Assembly: GCA_026193295.1 (NCBI GenBank)
Contig: JAPHSB010000119.1
Coordinates: 1 to 11,407, forward strand
Direction: 5' to 3'
Origin: Lysobacterales bacterium
GTDB lineage: Bacteria > Pseudomonadota > Gammaproteobacteria > Xanthomonadales > SZUA-36
Length of the DNA: 11,407 nt
The translations under genes were made by a program, and so were the position numbers. Under the pieces are notes generated by a model, which had not been told where the DNA came from, made no database searches, and saw nothing but the letters and a program-made list of their open reading frames with translations. Shown here piece after piece: positions 1-6,205 of the stretch. Position 1 is the first letter of the stretch, and each line of letters begins with the position of its first letter.

Positions 1-786
1 AAGCAATCCGGCCGGGAAGTCGTCGACCGGATGAAGGTGCTGGCCAAGGAGCATGGCACCACCATCCTGCTGGTTACGCACGATAACCGCATCCTGGACA
101 TCGCTGACCGCATCGTGCACCTCGAAGACGGACGCCTGTCGACGTTTACCGACGCCGTCCTCGCGAACAACCAGCACATGATGAAAATGCTGGCCAACAA
201 TCGCCAGAAACAACCCATGGCGGAGATGGTCGACGGACTCAATGAAAACCAGTTCGAGGACCTGTTGCGGGAGATTACCGAGGAATCGCAACGCTTCCTG
301 GAGGCGACTTCCCTGGCCAGCAACGTCGCGTTCAGAAGCATGCTCGAGCAAGGCCTGTTCGCCTTCACGCGCAAGCTGGGTGGCCTGCTGAACGCAGAGC
401 GGTCTTCGTTGTTCCTGGTCGAGGGGGACTTCCTGGTGCTGAAGGTTGCCGACAACCTGCAAGAACTGGGTGAAATCCGCTTTCCGGTAGGTACCGGCAT
501 CGCCGGTGCCGTGGCCCAGTCCGGCGATGCCATCCGCATCGACGACGCCTATGCAGACCCGCGCTTCAACCGCGACGTGGACCGGCAGACCGGTTATCGC
601 ACCCGCTCCATCATCAGCCTGCCGGTCAAGAACCGCGACGGCAAGGTATTCGCGGTGGCCCAGCTGCTCAACCGACGTGACGGCAAGCCATTCGACGCGC
701 TCGACGAGGAACGCTTCACCACCTTTATCCAGTCGATCGGGATCATCTTCGAGACTCAGCTCGGCTTGGCGGAGGCGGACTGGTGA
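1..786 (+). CDS. DevA/LolD-type ABC transporter ATP-binding protein with C-terminal GAF domain (5' end missing)
   Basis: The reading frame is open from base 1, so the start and most of the nucleotide-binding domain lie upstream; 261 residues are visible. Residues 1-46 are the end of an ABC ATPase: the stretch after the D-loop beginning SGREVV, then a beta strand ending in VTHD, where His27 is the H-loop switch histidine, then a DRIVHLEDGRL tail. This tail resembles DevA/LolD/MacB-type exporter ATPases. A helical linker (about 70-110) leads into a GAF domain (about 105-258). That domain ends with N224, R225, F231, D235 and E236, spaced like the NKFDE motif of cyclic-nucleotide-binding GAF domains in phosphodiesterases and cyclases. 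The inferred role is energising export of a lipid or lipoprotein under small-molecule control. The stop overlaps the next gene by 4 bases, suggesting translational coupling. The transported substrate cannot be read from this fragment. Confidence 0.85.
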   Translation, partial: KQSGREVVDRMKVLAKEHGTTILLVTHDNRILDIADRIVHLEDGRLSTFTDAVLANNQHMMKMLANNRQKQPMAEMVDGLNENQFEDLLREITEESQRFLEATSLASNVAFRSMLEQGLFAFTRKLGGLLNAERSSLFLVEGDFLVLKVADNLQELGEIRFPVGTGIAGAVAQSGDAIRIDDAYADPRFNRDVDRQTGYRTRSIISLPVKNRDGKVFAVAQLLNRRDGKPFDALDEERFTTFIQSIGIIFETQLGLAEADW

Positions 787-2642
787 CCGACGCGGTTGCC
801 GGCCGAGTGCGTCCGGACCGCCGGGTGCGCAAGACGCTCGAACAGTATTTCGGGATTCCGATCGCCGCCGACCATGCCTTGCTTACCCAGCTGGAGACTC
901 GGCACCTGGCCGGAGGCGAGTGGCTGATGCACCAGGGGGACAAGGGCGATTCCTTGTATTTCCTTGTGCGCGGGCGCTTGCAGGCCTGGGCGTCGGATGG
1001 CGCCGGCAACGCGCGGTTCCGCTTTCTGAACGAGATCGTTCCGGGTGACAGCGTGGGCGAGATGAGCCTGCTCACCGGTGCGCCGCGCACGGTAGGCATC
1101 CAGGCGATCCGCGACAGCCTGCTGGTCCGCATCGATCGCGAGGACTTCGAACGGCTCAGCCGGGAGTACCCGGCGCTGGCGCTGCGATTGGCCGCGAACG
1201 TCGCTTCGCTTTTGCAGAGCAGCGTCCGGGCCCGCCCGTCGGTCCGCAACCTCCGGACCATCAGCCTGCTGCCACTGGACTCGACGCCCCGGACCGAGGC
1301 TTTTTGCCGGCACTTCGTCGAGCGCCTGGGGGATGTGGGACAAACCCTCAACCTGGCGGCCGACCGCTTGGGAGAACTCGGAGCGCCGATCGCCGCCCTG
1401 GCCGAGGGTGAAGCTGTACCGCCTGGTCTTTCGCACTGGCTGCATGATCAGGAAGATCAAAGCCGTTTTGTTATTTACCAGTGCTCGGTGGCCCGGCCGG
1501 CATGGACGCAGTTCGCGCTCCGGCAGTCGGACATGGTGCTGTTCGTAGGCGATGCGGCAGAGGACCCGGGGCCGCGCCCCTGGGAAGGGCCCATCGTGGA
1601 AGGCGCTGGCGCCGCGGTGGCGCGGCGCATGCTGATCCTGTTGCAGGCCGGTGGCGACCACCCGATTCGCGACACGGCCCAATGGCTGTCGGCCCGGAAG
1701 ACCGACTTTCATGTTCACGTTCGCGACGACGAACCCACCGATCTCGACCGCGTCGTGCGCATCGTCTCCGGAACCGCCCTGGGGCTGGTGCTGGCCGGTG
1801 GCGCCGCCCGCGGATTCGCCCACCTGGGGGTCTACCGCGCGATGGTCGACTGTGGCCTGCCGGTAGACTGGATCGGCGGCACCAGTCTCGGCGCCATCAT
1901 GGCCGCCGCGCTGGCCAGCCCGCATTCCCTGAACGAGGCGGTCGAGATAGCCCGCAGCGCATTCGTCAAGGGCAAGCCCTTCAGTGATTTCACATTTCCG
2001 TTGGTTTCGCTGATCAGCGGGCGCCGCATGGAGCGCCTGCTGCGGAAGCACCTTGATTTCATGATCGAGGATCTGCCGATACCGTTTTTCTGCGTTTCCT
2101 GCCACCTCGACACCGGCGCCATGATTGTCCACGAAAGCGGCGACCTGGCCGATGCCTTGCGGGCCAGCGCCTCGATCCCCGGCATCATCCCGCCGGCTGT
2201 CGTCGACGGCAGACTTGCGGTCGACGGCGCGGTGATCAACAACCTGCCCATCGACATCATGCAGCAAAAACCGGTCGGCACCATCATCGCGGTAGACCTG
2301 TCGGCAGACCAGGAGGTAAGCGTCAATTATCCGGCCATGCCTTCGGCGTGGGCGGTATTGCGCGGACGTTACTTGCCGTTCGCCCGCAAGTACCGGGTTC
2401 CAGGGCTGGCGACCGTTCTGCTCAAAGCCACCGAGTTGGGAACCCTGGAGCGGGTCCGTAAAGTGAGCCAGCAGGCCGACTTGTTGCTGCGGCCGCCCGT
2501 ACGCAAGTTCGGCATGACCGAAGTCAAGGCTTTCGATCGTATCGTGCAAGCCGGCTACGAGGAAGCCATGGCCCAGCTGCCGGCCTGGATCGAACAGCGC
2601 CGTCTTGACTCAATCAACCCCGCAACCGGAGCAACCCGATGA
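783..2642 (+). CDS. Cyclic nucleotide-binding domain / patatin-like phospholipase (NTE family)
   Basis: This 619-residue protein starts at a GTG whose bases overlap the previous stop (GTGA). Residues about 28-145 form a cyclic-nucleotide-binding domain with a phosphate-binding cassette, GEMSLLTGAPRT (92-103), keeping Glu93 and Arg102. Residues about 155-325 are a less conserved middle region typical of bacterial neuropathy-target-esterase relatives. The patatin domain follows: oxyanion-hole loop GGAARG (339-344), nucleophile elbow GTSLG with Ser368, and catalytic Asp481 in a DGA motif. The Ser-Asp dyad is therefore complete. Family members hydrolyse acyl chains from phospholipids or lysophospholipids, usually at the inner face of the membrane. 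The domain order suggests that cAMP or cGMP controls the lipase, but ligand binding is inferred. No signal peptide is seen. The 3' end overlaps the convergent permease gene by 29 bases. Confidence 0.93.
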   Translation: MTDAVAGRVRPDRRVRKTLEQYFGIPIAADHALLTQLETRHLAGGEWLMHQGDKGDSLYFLVRGRLQAWASDGAGNARFRFLNEIVPGDSVGEMSLLTGAPRTVGIQAIRDSLLVRIDREDFERLSREYPALALRLAANVASLLQSSVRARPSVRNLRTISLLPLDSTPRTEAFCRHFVERLGDVGQTLNLAADRLGELGAPIAALAEGEAVPPGLSHWLHDQEDQSRFVIYQCSVARPAWTQFALRQSDMVLFVGDAAEDPGPRPWEGPIVEGAGAAVARRMLILLQAGGDHPIRDTAQWLSARKTDFHVHVRDDEPTDLDRVVRIVSGTALGLVLAGGAARGFAHLGVYRAMVDCGLPVDWIGGTSLGAIMAAALASPHSLNEAVEIARSAFVKGKPFSDFTFPLVSLISGRRMERLLRKHLDFMIEDLPIPFFCVSCHLDTGAMIVHESGDLADALRASASIPGIIPPAVVDGRLAVDGAVINNLPIDIMQQKPVGTIIAVDLSADQEVSVNYPAMPSAWAVLRGRYLPFARKYRVPGLATVLLKATELGTLERVRKVSQQADLLLRPPVRKFGMTEVKAFDRIVQAGYEEAMAQLPAWIEQRRLDSINPATGATR

Positions 2643-3381
2643 TCAGACCGGCGAGCAAAGAGGCCACCGCCATGGTCCAGACCGTCACCGCCCCGGTCGG
2701 CAGATCCAGCAGCGCGGAAATCAGGATCCCGGCGAGATAGGCAAAGGCGCCGATTCCATAACCCGCCATGAGCCGGGTCGGTCCATTCATTCGGCGCGTC
2801 GCCAGGGCCGGCAGGATCAGGCTGGCGAACACCAGGTAGACACCGACCACTTGCACGGCGGCCGTGACGGCAAACGCAAATGTCACGTAAAAGGCGGCCC
2901 GCCCGAGCCGCCGGCGCCCGATAAACCAGGTCAGCAACAACACGGCGTAAAGGGCGGCGATCGGGATCAGGGTGCTCCAGGTGGTCCACAGGATCTGCCC
3001 TACCAACAGGTCCTTCAGGTAATCCCCGCCATGTGGGTTCTCGGCGAGCATCAGCACGCTGCCGGTCGCGGCCAGCACGAACAAGGTACCGATCAGCGCC
3101 TCCTGGATGTCGGGCCAGTGCCTTTCCGTCCAGCGCAGGCCGGCCGCGGCCAGCAGGGCCGCGGTCACGGCTGCCGCCTGCACCGCGTAGGGCTCCTCTT
3201 CCCAGCCCATGGTACCGGCGGTGATCACGCCCAGCGCGGCGACCTGGGCAATGGCCAGGTCGATGAAGATGATCCCGCGCTGCAGCACGACCTGCCCCAG
3301 CGGCACGTGCGTGCTCAGCACCAACAGGCCCGCTGCCATGGCCGGCCCGATGATGGACCAGTCCACCAGGTCCCAGCTCAT
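2614..3381 (-). CDS. znuB: Metal (zinc-type) ABC transporter permease, ZnuB-like
   Basis: This 255-residue, strongly hydrophobic protein has about seven to eight membrane segments (for example 10-24, 38-55, 92-112, 135-153, 164-192, 205-224 and 232-251). Family hallmarks of the ABC-3 metal permeases are visible: RGIIFIDLAIAQVAALG (35-51), DLLVGQILW (124-132, a likely ATPase-contact region) and QVVGVYLVFASLILPALA (177-194). It would carry Zn2+, or possibly Mn2+ or Fe2+, across the inner membrane. I chose the ATG at 3381 because it overlaps the upstream substrate-binding gene's stop as ATGA and begins just before the first membrane segment. The same frame stays open further upstream, but those codons lie inside the substrate-binding gene and encode arginine-rich shadow sequence. 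No ATPase gene follows: the cluster ends here, convergent with the phospholipase gene. Confidence 0.9.
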   Translation of the reverse strand: MSWDLVDWSIIGPAMAAGLLVLSTHVPLGQVVLQRGIIFIDLAIAQVAALGVITAGTMGWEEEPYAVQAAAVTAALLAAAGLRWTERHWPDIQEALIGTLFVLAATGSVLMLAENPHGGDYLKDLLVGQILWTTWSTLIPIAALYAVLLLTWFIGRRRLGRAAFYVTFAFAVTAAVQVVGVYLVFASLILPALATRRMNGPTRLMAGYGIGAFAYLAGILISALLDLPTGAVTVWTMAVASLLAGLIIGLLRLRG

Positions 3382-4298
3382 GACCGCGATCCGGCCCGCG
3401 CGGAGAGCATACGCTCGATGATGTCGTCGAACAGGCTGAACAGGTCCTTGGCTCGATCGCTGCCCCCGACCGTCAGCGGCAGCATGACCGCGGGGATGCC
3501 GGTCCGCTCCTGCAGCCATTCCGATGGCTTGGGATTCTGGAACGGCGAGCGGATGATCATGTCGGCGCCCTTGCCGTCTGTGCCCAGTTCGGCCAGCAGG
3601 GCGGACAGGTGTGCCGCGGTCGGTGGAATACCTGGCACCGGTTCGAGGGTCGTCACTTCCCGCAGGCCCAGCCAGTCTTCGAGGTAGACCCAGGACTTGT
3701 GATGACAGACCACGCGGCTGCCGGCGAGCGGCTTGGCTTGCTCTTCCCAGCGGGTGATGGCCGTGTTCCAGCGGCGCAGGAAGTCCGCCGTGCGGGCTTG
3801 GTAGTCGGCTGCGTTGTCCGGGTCGAGCTCTGCCAGGCGCTTGCCGAGTGCCTGCGCCACCCGCGCTATGTTGTGCGGGTTCATCTGGATGTGCGGGTTA
3901 CCCTGGGGATGCATGTCGCCCTGGGCGCGGTCAACGCTGTCCGGCACGTCCAGGCGACGGACCATGCTGCTCGCTTCCAGGAAGCCGTCCTTGCCCGGCA
4001 GGATGCGGGGATTGTTGGCCTTGCTGAGGAGCATCGGCAACCAGCCGATTTCCAGCTGGGCGCCGCTGCAGATGACAAGATCGGCCTTGCGCACCTGCGA
4101 GATCAGGCTGGGGCGCGCTTCGACATAGTGGGGATCCTGCAAAGCATGGGTCGCACTGCTGGCCTCGACGCGGTCGCCGCCGATTTCCTCGGCCAGGGCC
4201 GACCACTCGGGTTCGCAGGCGAAGACGCGGAGCCCGGCTACGGCCGTGAGCGGCGCCAGTAATAGCAGCAGCGCCAGCGCTTTGATTGTCCTGGTCAT
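3378..4298 (-). CDS. znuA: Periplasmic metal-binding protein of a zinc ABC transporter, ZnuA-like
   Basis: This 306-residue protein has a clear Sec signal peptide (basic start, Leu-rich core, likely cut after about residue 21, AVA-G). The mature protein fits the cluster A-I (ZnuA/AdcA/PsaA) binding-protein family. Candidate metal ligands are His57 in DPHYVEARPS, His136 or His142 in GNPHIQMNPHN, and His199/His200 before KSWVYLEDWLG; His230 is another candidate. The histidine-rich acidic loop of E. coli ZnuA is absent and is replaced by a short GDMHPQGNPH segment with spaced histidines. It would capture Zn2+ in the periplasm and hand it to the permease encoded next to it (4-base ATGA overlap). 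A strong GGAGGG ribosome-binding site lies 7 bases before the ATG, within the 14-base gap after the barrel gene. Zinc is the most likely metal, but manganese is not excluded. Confidence 0.9.
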   Translation of the reverse strand: MTRTIKALALLLLLAPLTAVAGLRVFACEPEWSALAEEIGGDRVEASSATHALQDPHYVEARPSLISQVRKADLVICSGAQLEIGWLPMLLSKANNPRILPGKDGFLEASSMVRRLDVPDSVDRAQGDMHPQGNPHIQMNPHNIARVAQALGKRLAELDPDNAADYQARTADFLRRWNTAITRWEEQAKPLAGSRVVCHHKSWVYLEDWLGLREVTTLEPVPGIPPTAAHLSALLAELGTDGKGADMIIRSPFQNPKPSEWLQERTGIPAVMLPLTVGGSDRAKDLFSLFDDIIERMLSARAGSRS

Positions 4299-4312
4299 TT
4301 CCCGACCCTCCG

Positions 4313-5704
4313 TTAAAAGCTGTGTGCGCCGTGGGCGCCGATGCTGAAAATGTACTGCAGGCCGAACTGGTTATCGGCATCCTCACCCGCGCTGTCGTAG
4401 TTGTACTGCAGGCGCAGTCGGCTGAACTCGCTGTTCGACCAGTCAACCATCAGGCTGTAGCGCCGGGGGTCGCTGTCCATCGGATAAAGCGGCGTGTCGA
4501 GCCACCAGGAACCCGGCTCGTCGCTGGACAACTGGTCATAACGCGCACCGAAGCGCCAGCGTGGGAAGGGCTGGTACACCGCCTGCACGTACCAGCCGCG
4601 CTGGTCAACATCCCAGGGACCTGTCGCGCCATCAGGCAGACTGTACTCACCATTTTCATTCCGCCACAGGAACTCGGCCTGCAGGATCAGGTTCCGCTGC
4701 CGTGAATTGCCGTTTGGCGCCCATTTCCAGACAAAATCGGCGATCAGCAAATCCGAATCGCCGGTGAAGTACAGCGGATCGTCTTCGGAGCCCGAGGCAC
4801 GCCCGTCGGCGTCGGCGCCCAGCCAGGACAAGCCCAGCAACCAGCTGTTGCTGAAGCCGATATCGCCGCCGGTTTTTGCGGACAGCGATTGGGCGCCGAA
4901 GCCGGAGTTGGCGGCGCCCCCGGCCGGGTAGCGGTCTCCGCGCAGCAGCTCAGCACTGAACTCGAGGTAGAAATCGGTGGGCGCCAGCCAGCGCACCTGC
5001 AGGCCATCGTCGAGGTACTGGTTGCCCAGAAAAGCCTGGTAGACCAGTGGCTGGTCGGCAAAATCCCAGGCATGGAAATGCCGGCTGTTCTGGTACCCGA
5101 TGGCAGAATAGAACCGGCCCATGCGAACTGCGAGGCTGGCGGGCAAACCGACGGTCTCGACCCAGGCCTCCTCGAGTTCGAATTTGACTTCGCCTTCCTC
5201 CACCACGATGGGTGCGGTCAGCAACGCGGTGAACTTGTCATCCACGTTGGCCGACATCGAAATCTCGGTTTCGGCCAGCGAGAGCCCCTCCGGCGCCGGG
5301 CCGGCCTCCCCGCCGAGCGGAAATCCCGGAATTGCGTAGTCGCCCGGGTCGTTGTCGAAGGCCCATGCCTGCCCCTGGAAGGTCACTCCGATCGCCGGGT
5401 TAAACGAACTGTCCCTGGCTACCGAGACCGTCTGCGGGGACATCATGGCCGGTTCTTCGTAGCCTGGCATGGGTTCTGCTGCGGTGGCCGGTGCCCCCTG
5501 GGCTGACGGCTTGGCGGCCGCTGCCTGTTCGGCGGCTTCCAGCCGTGTTTCCAGCTCCGCGATGCGGGCTTCGTATTCCACACGCATCGAGCGAATCTCT
5601 TCGCGCAGCAGGTCCAGCTCCGGGGTCTGCCCATCCTGCGCCATGGTCAACGGGCAGCCCGACAGCGCCCATGCGAGCGGCAGGTAAAACCATCTGGTAT
5701 TCAT
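4313..5704 (-). CDS. Porin-like outer-membrane beta-barrel protein with N-terminal coiled coil, metal-cluster associated
   Basis: This 463-residue protein begins with a signal peptide (likely cut near TMA-QD, residues 20-24). Residues about 30-64 are a charged heptad-like coiled coil (LREEIRSMRVEYEARIAELE), then an Ala/Pro-rich linker to about residue 90. From about 98 to the end the sequence alternates polar and aromatic/hydrophobic residues, with many Trp/Tyr and a C-terminal Phe, as in outer-membrane barrels inserted by the Bam complex. The end is notable: GAHGAHSF, with two histidines just before the last residues. No TonB box or plug domain is seen, so passive passage is likelier than TonB-driven uptake. 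A GGAG ribosome site sits 7 bases before the ATG. Its position directly before znuA-like and znuB-like genes suggests a metal route across the outer membrane. I recall similar uncharacterised barrels beside zinc transporters, but no function is established here. Confidence 0.85.
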   Translation of the reverse strand: MNTRWFYLPLAWALSGCPLTMAQDGQTPELDLLREEIRSMRVEYEARIAELETRLEAAEQAAAAKPSAQGAPATAAEPMPGYEEPAMMSPQTVSVARDSSFNPAIGVTFQGQAWAFDNDPGDYAIPGFPLGGEAGPAPEGLSLAETEISMSANVDDKFTALLTAPIVVEEGEVKFELEEAWVETVGLPASLAVRMGRFYSAIGYQNSRHFHAWDFADQPLVYQAFLGNQYLDDGLQVRWLAPTDFYLEFSAELLRGDRYPAGGAANSGFGAQSLSAKTGGDIGFSNSWLLGLSWLGADADGRASGSEDDPLYFTGDSDLLIADFVWKWAPNGNSRQRNLILQAEFLWRNENGEYSLPDGATGPWDVDQRGWYVQAVYQPFPRWRFGARYDQLSSDEPGSWWLDTPLYPMDSDPRRYSLMVDWSNSEFSRLRLQYNYDSAGEDADNQFGLQYIFSIGAHGAHSF

Positions 5705-5732
5705 CGTTCGTCTCCATCAAATTCAAGGTGTT

Positions 5733-5758
5733 CCCGGTCTGCTCGCAGGAGCCCCGGG
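5733..5758 (-). other. GC-rich stem-loop between the small-protein and barrel genes
   Basis: The arms CCCGG (5733-5737) and CCGGG (5754-5758) pair, with an inner GCTC (5741-5744) and GAGC (5749-5752) pairing around a GCAG loop; a 3-by-1 internal loop separates the two stems. On the minus strand no run of T follows, so it is not a standard intrinsic terminator. It could slow RNA decay or set a processing point between the first gene and the barrel gene. In a GC-rich genome such a short hairpin may also be chance. Confidence 0.3.
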
Positions 5759-5772
5759 GTGTTACGAATGAA

Positions 5773-6057
5773 TCACGAAGACAATACGGGGGGAGCCCGC
5801 TGTTGGTAGGGATGCGTTACTACCACGGCACATGACCGGGTTACCAGTGTCGGCAGCCCCGCCATGGGCCCACACTCGGCGCAGGCCTGGGACTCGGCCG
5901 CCGGAATCGCGGCCAGTGGATGCGCCTGGCTGACGCAGAGCTCGCATTGGTCCAGGTTCGGTTGGAAATGCGCGGTCACGTGGCTGACCAGCGCCACGTG
6001 GCTGACGGCCACCATAAGGGCCAGCAGAAGCAAGCGGAAACGGGCGCGAGTCAACAT
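5773..6057 (-). CDS. Small exported Cys/His-rich protein, first gene of the metal cluster
   Basis: This 94-residue protein has a basic N-terminus and a hydrophobic stretch at about residues 8-27, which is a signal peptide or membrane anchor. The remainder holds two CxxC motifs (C38/C41 and C59/C62), a further Cys76, and histidines at 20, 26, 30, 46 and 82. Its size, export signal and Cys/His content recall the DUF2946-type small proteins found near metal-uptake genes, but I cannot assign it to a family with certainty. A role in periplasmic or membrane metal binding, sensing or delivery is inferred from composition and from lying 68 bases upstream of the barrel gene on the same strand. No strong Shine-Dalgarno precedes the ATG. 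A longer overlapping frame reaching 6118 lacks a signal peptide and looks spurious. Confidence 0.7.
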   Translation of the reverse strand: MLTRARFRLLLLALMVAVSHVALVSHVTAHFQPNLDQCELCVSQAHPLAAIPAAESQACAECGPMAGLPTLVTRSCAVVVTHPYQQRAPPVLSS

Positions 6058-6109
6058 GGCACCATTCTAATGCAATTTTGCCGTCATGCCGCGAACGAGG
6101 TGGCTTTCT

Positions 6110-6140
6110 GGCATCCATTTCTGTCCGAAATGTGCCACAT
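6110..6140. promoter_or_regulatory. Overlapping inverted repeats in the divergent intergenic region (candidate operator)
   Basis: The first repeat pairs GGCA-TC-CATTTC (6110-6121) with GAAATG-TGCC (6127-6136): ten complementary bases per arm around a 5-base centre, with two unpaired bases in the left arm. The second is ATGTG-C-CACAT (6130-6140), a perfect 5-base repeat with a 1-base centre. They lie between the oppositely transcribed metal cluster and electron-transfer genes, just upstream of the spacer of the promoter with its -10 at 6159. A repressor bound here could affect the ETF-QO promoter, the metal cluster, or both. The sequence does not match a regulator site I can name. Confidence 0.4.
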
Positions 6141-6200
6141 CACGACAGGCAGACTGGCTATAATATGAGGTTTGAACGCACAGCCATCGGTCGCGGAGGA
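6136..6200 (+). promoter_or_regulatory. Likely promoter and ribosome-binding site for the ETF-QO gene
   Basis: A perfect TATAAT -10 hexamer lies at 6159-6164. The region 17 bases upstream (6136-6141, CACATC) is a poor -35 match, which fits a promoter needing an activator or a weak constitutive one. A GGAGGA Shine-Dalgarno at 6195-6200 sits 5 bases before the ATG at 6206 and fixes that start. The 5' leader would be about 35 bases. Confidence 0.5.
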
Positions 6201-6205
6201 ATTGC

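Noticed and set aside
756..2549. Long open frame (597 codons) on the minus strand opposite the phospholipase gene
   Set aside because: Its protein is rich in Arg, Gln, Gly and His with no recognisable domain, and the plus strand has clear motifs throughout. It is a by-product of high GC content.
2605..3687. Open frame (360 codons) on the plus strand across the permease and the end of the binding-protein gene
   Set aside because: It is low-complexity Gln/Gly/His/Arg-rich sequence antisense to two clearly recognised genes.
5640..5704. Lipoprotein signal in the barrel protein (LSGC, residues 14-17)
   Set aside because: The following sequence offers a good ordinary cleavage site, and a C-terminal-Phe barrel is rarely lipidated. 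It is kept only as a note.
6058..6080. Minus-strand TAGAAT as the -10 of a leaderless promoter for the small Cys/His gene
   Set aside because: It lies only 7 bases from the ATG and has no matching -35 element, so the evidence is too weak to annotate.
5762..6118. Alternative 118-codon minus-strand frame overlapping the small Cys/His protein
   Set aside because: It lacks a signal peptide and has shadow-like composition, whereas the 94-residue frame has a signal sequence and patterned cysteines.
6148..6172. Zur-box-like core TATAATAT upstream of the metal cluster
   Set aside because: Only the AT-rich core resembles a Zur site. The flanks show no dyad symmetry, and the core is better explained as the -10 element for ETF-QO.
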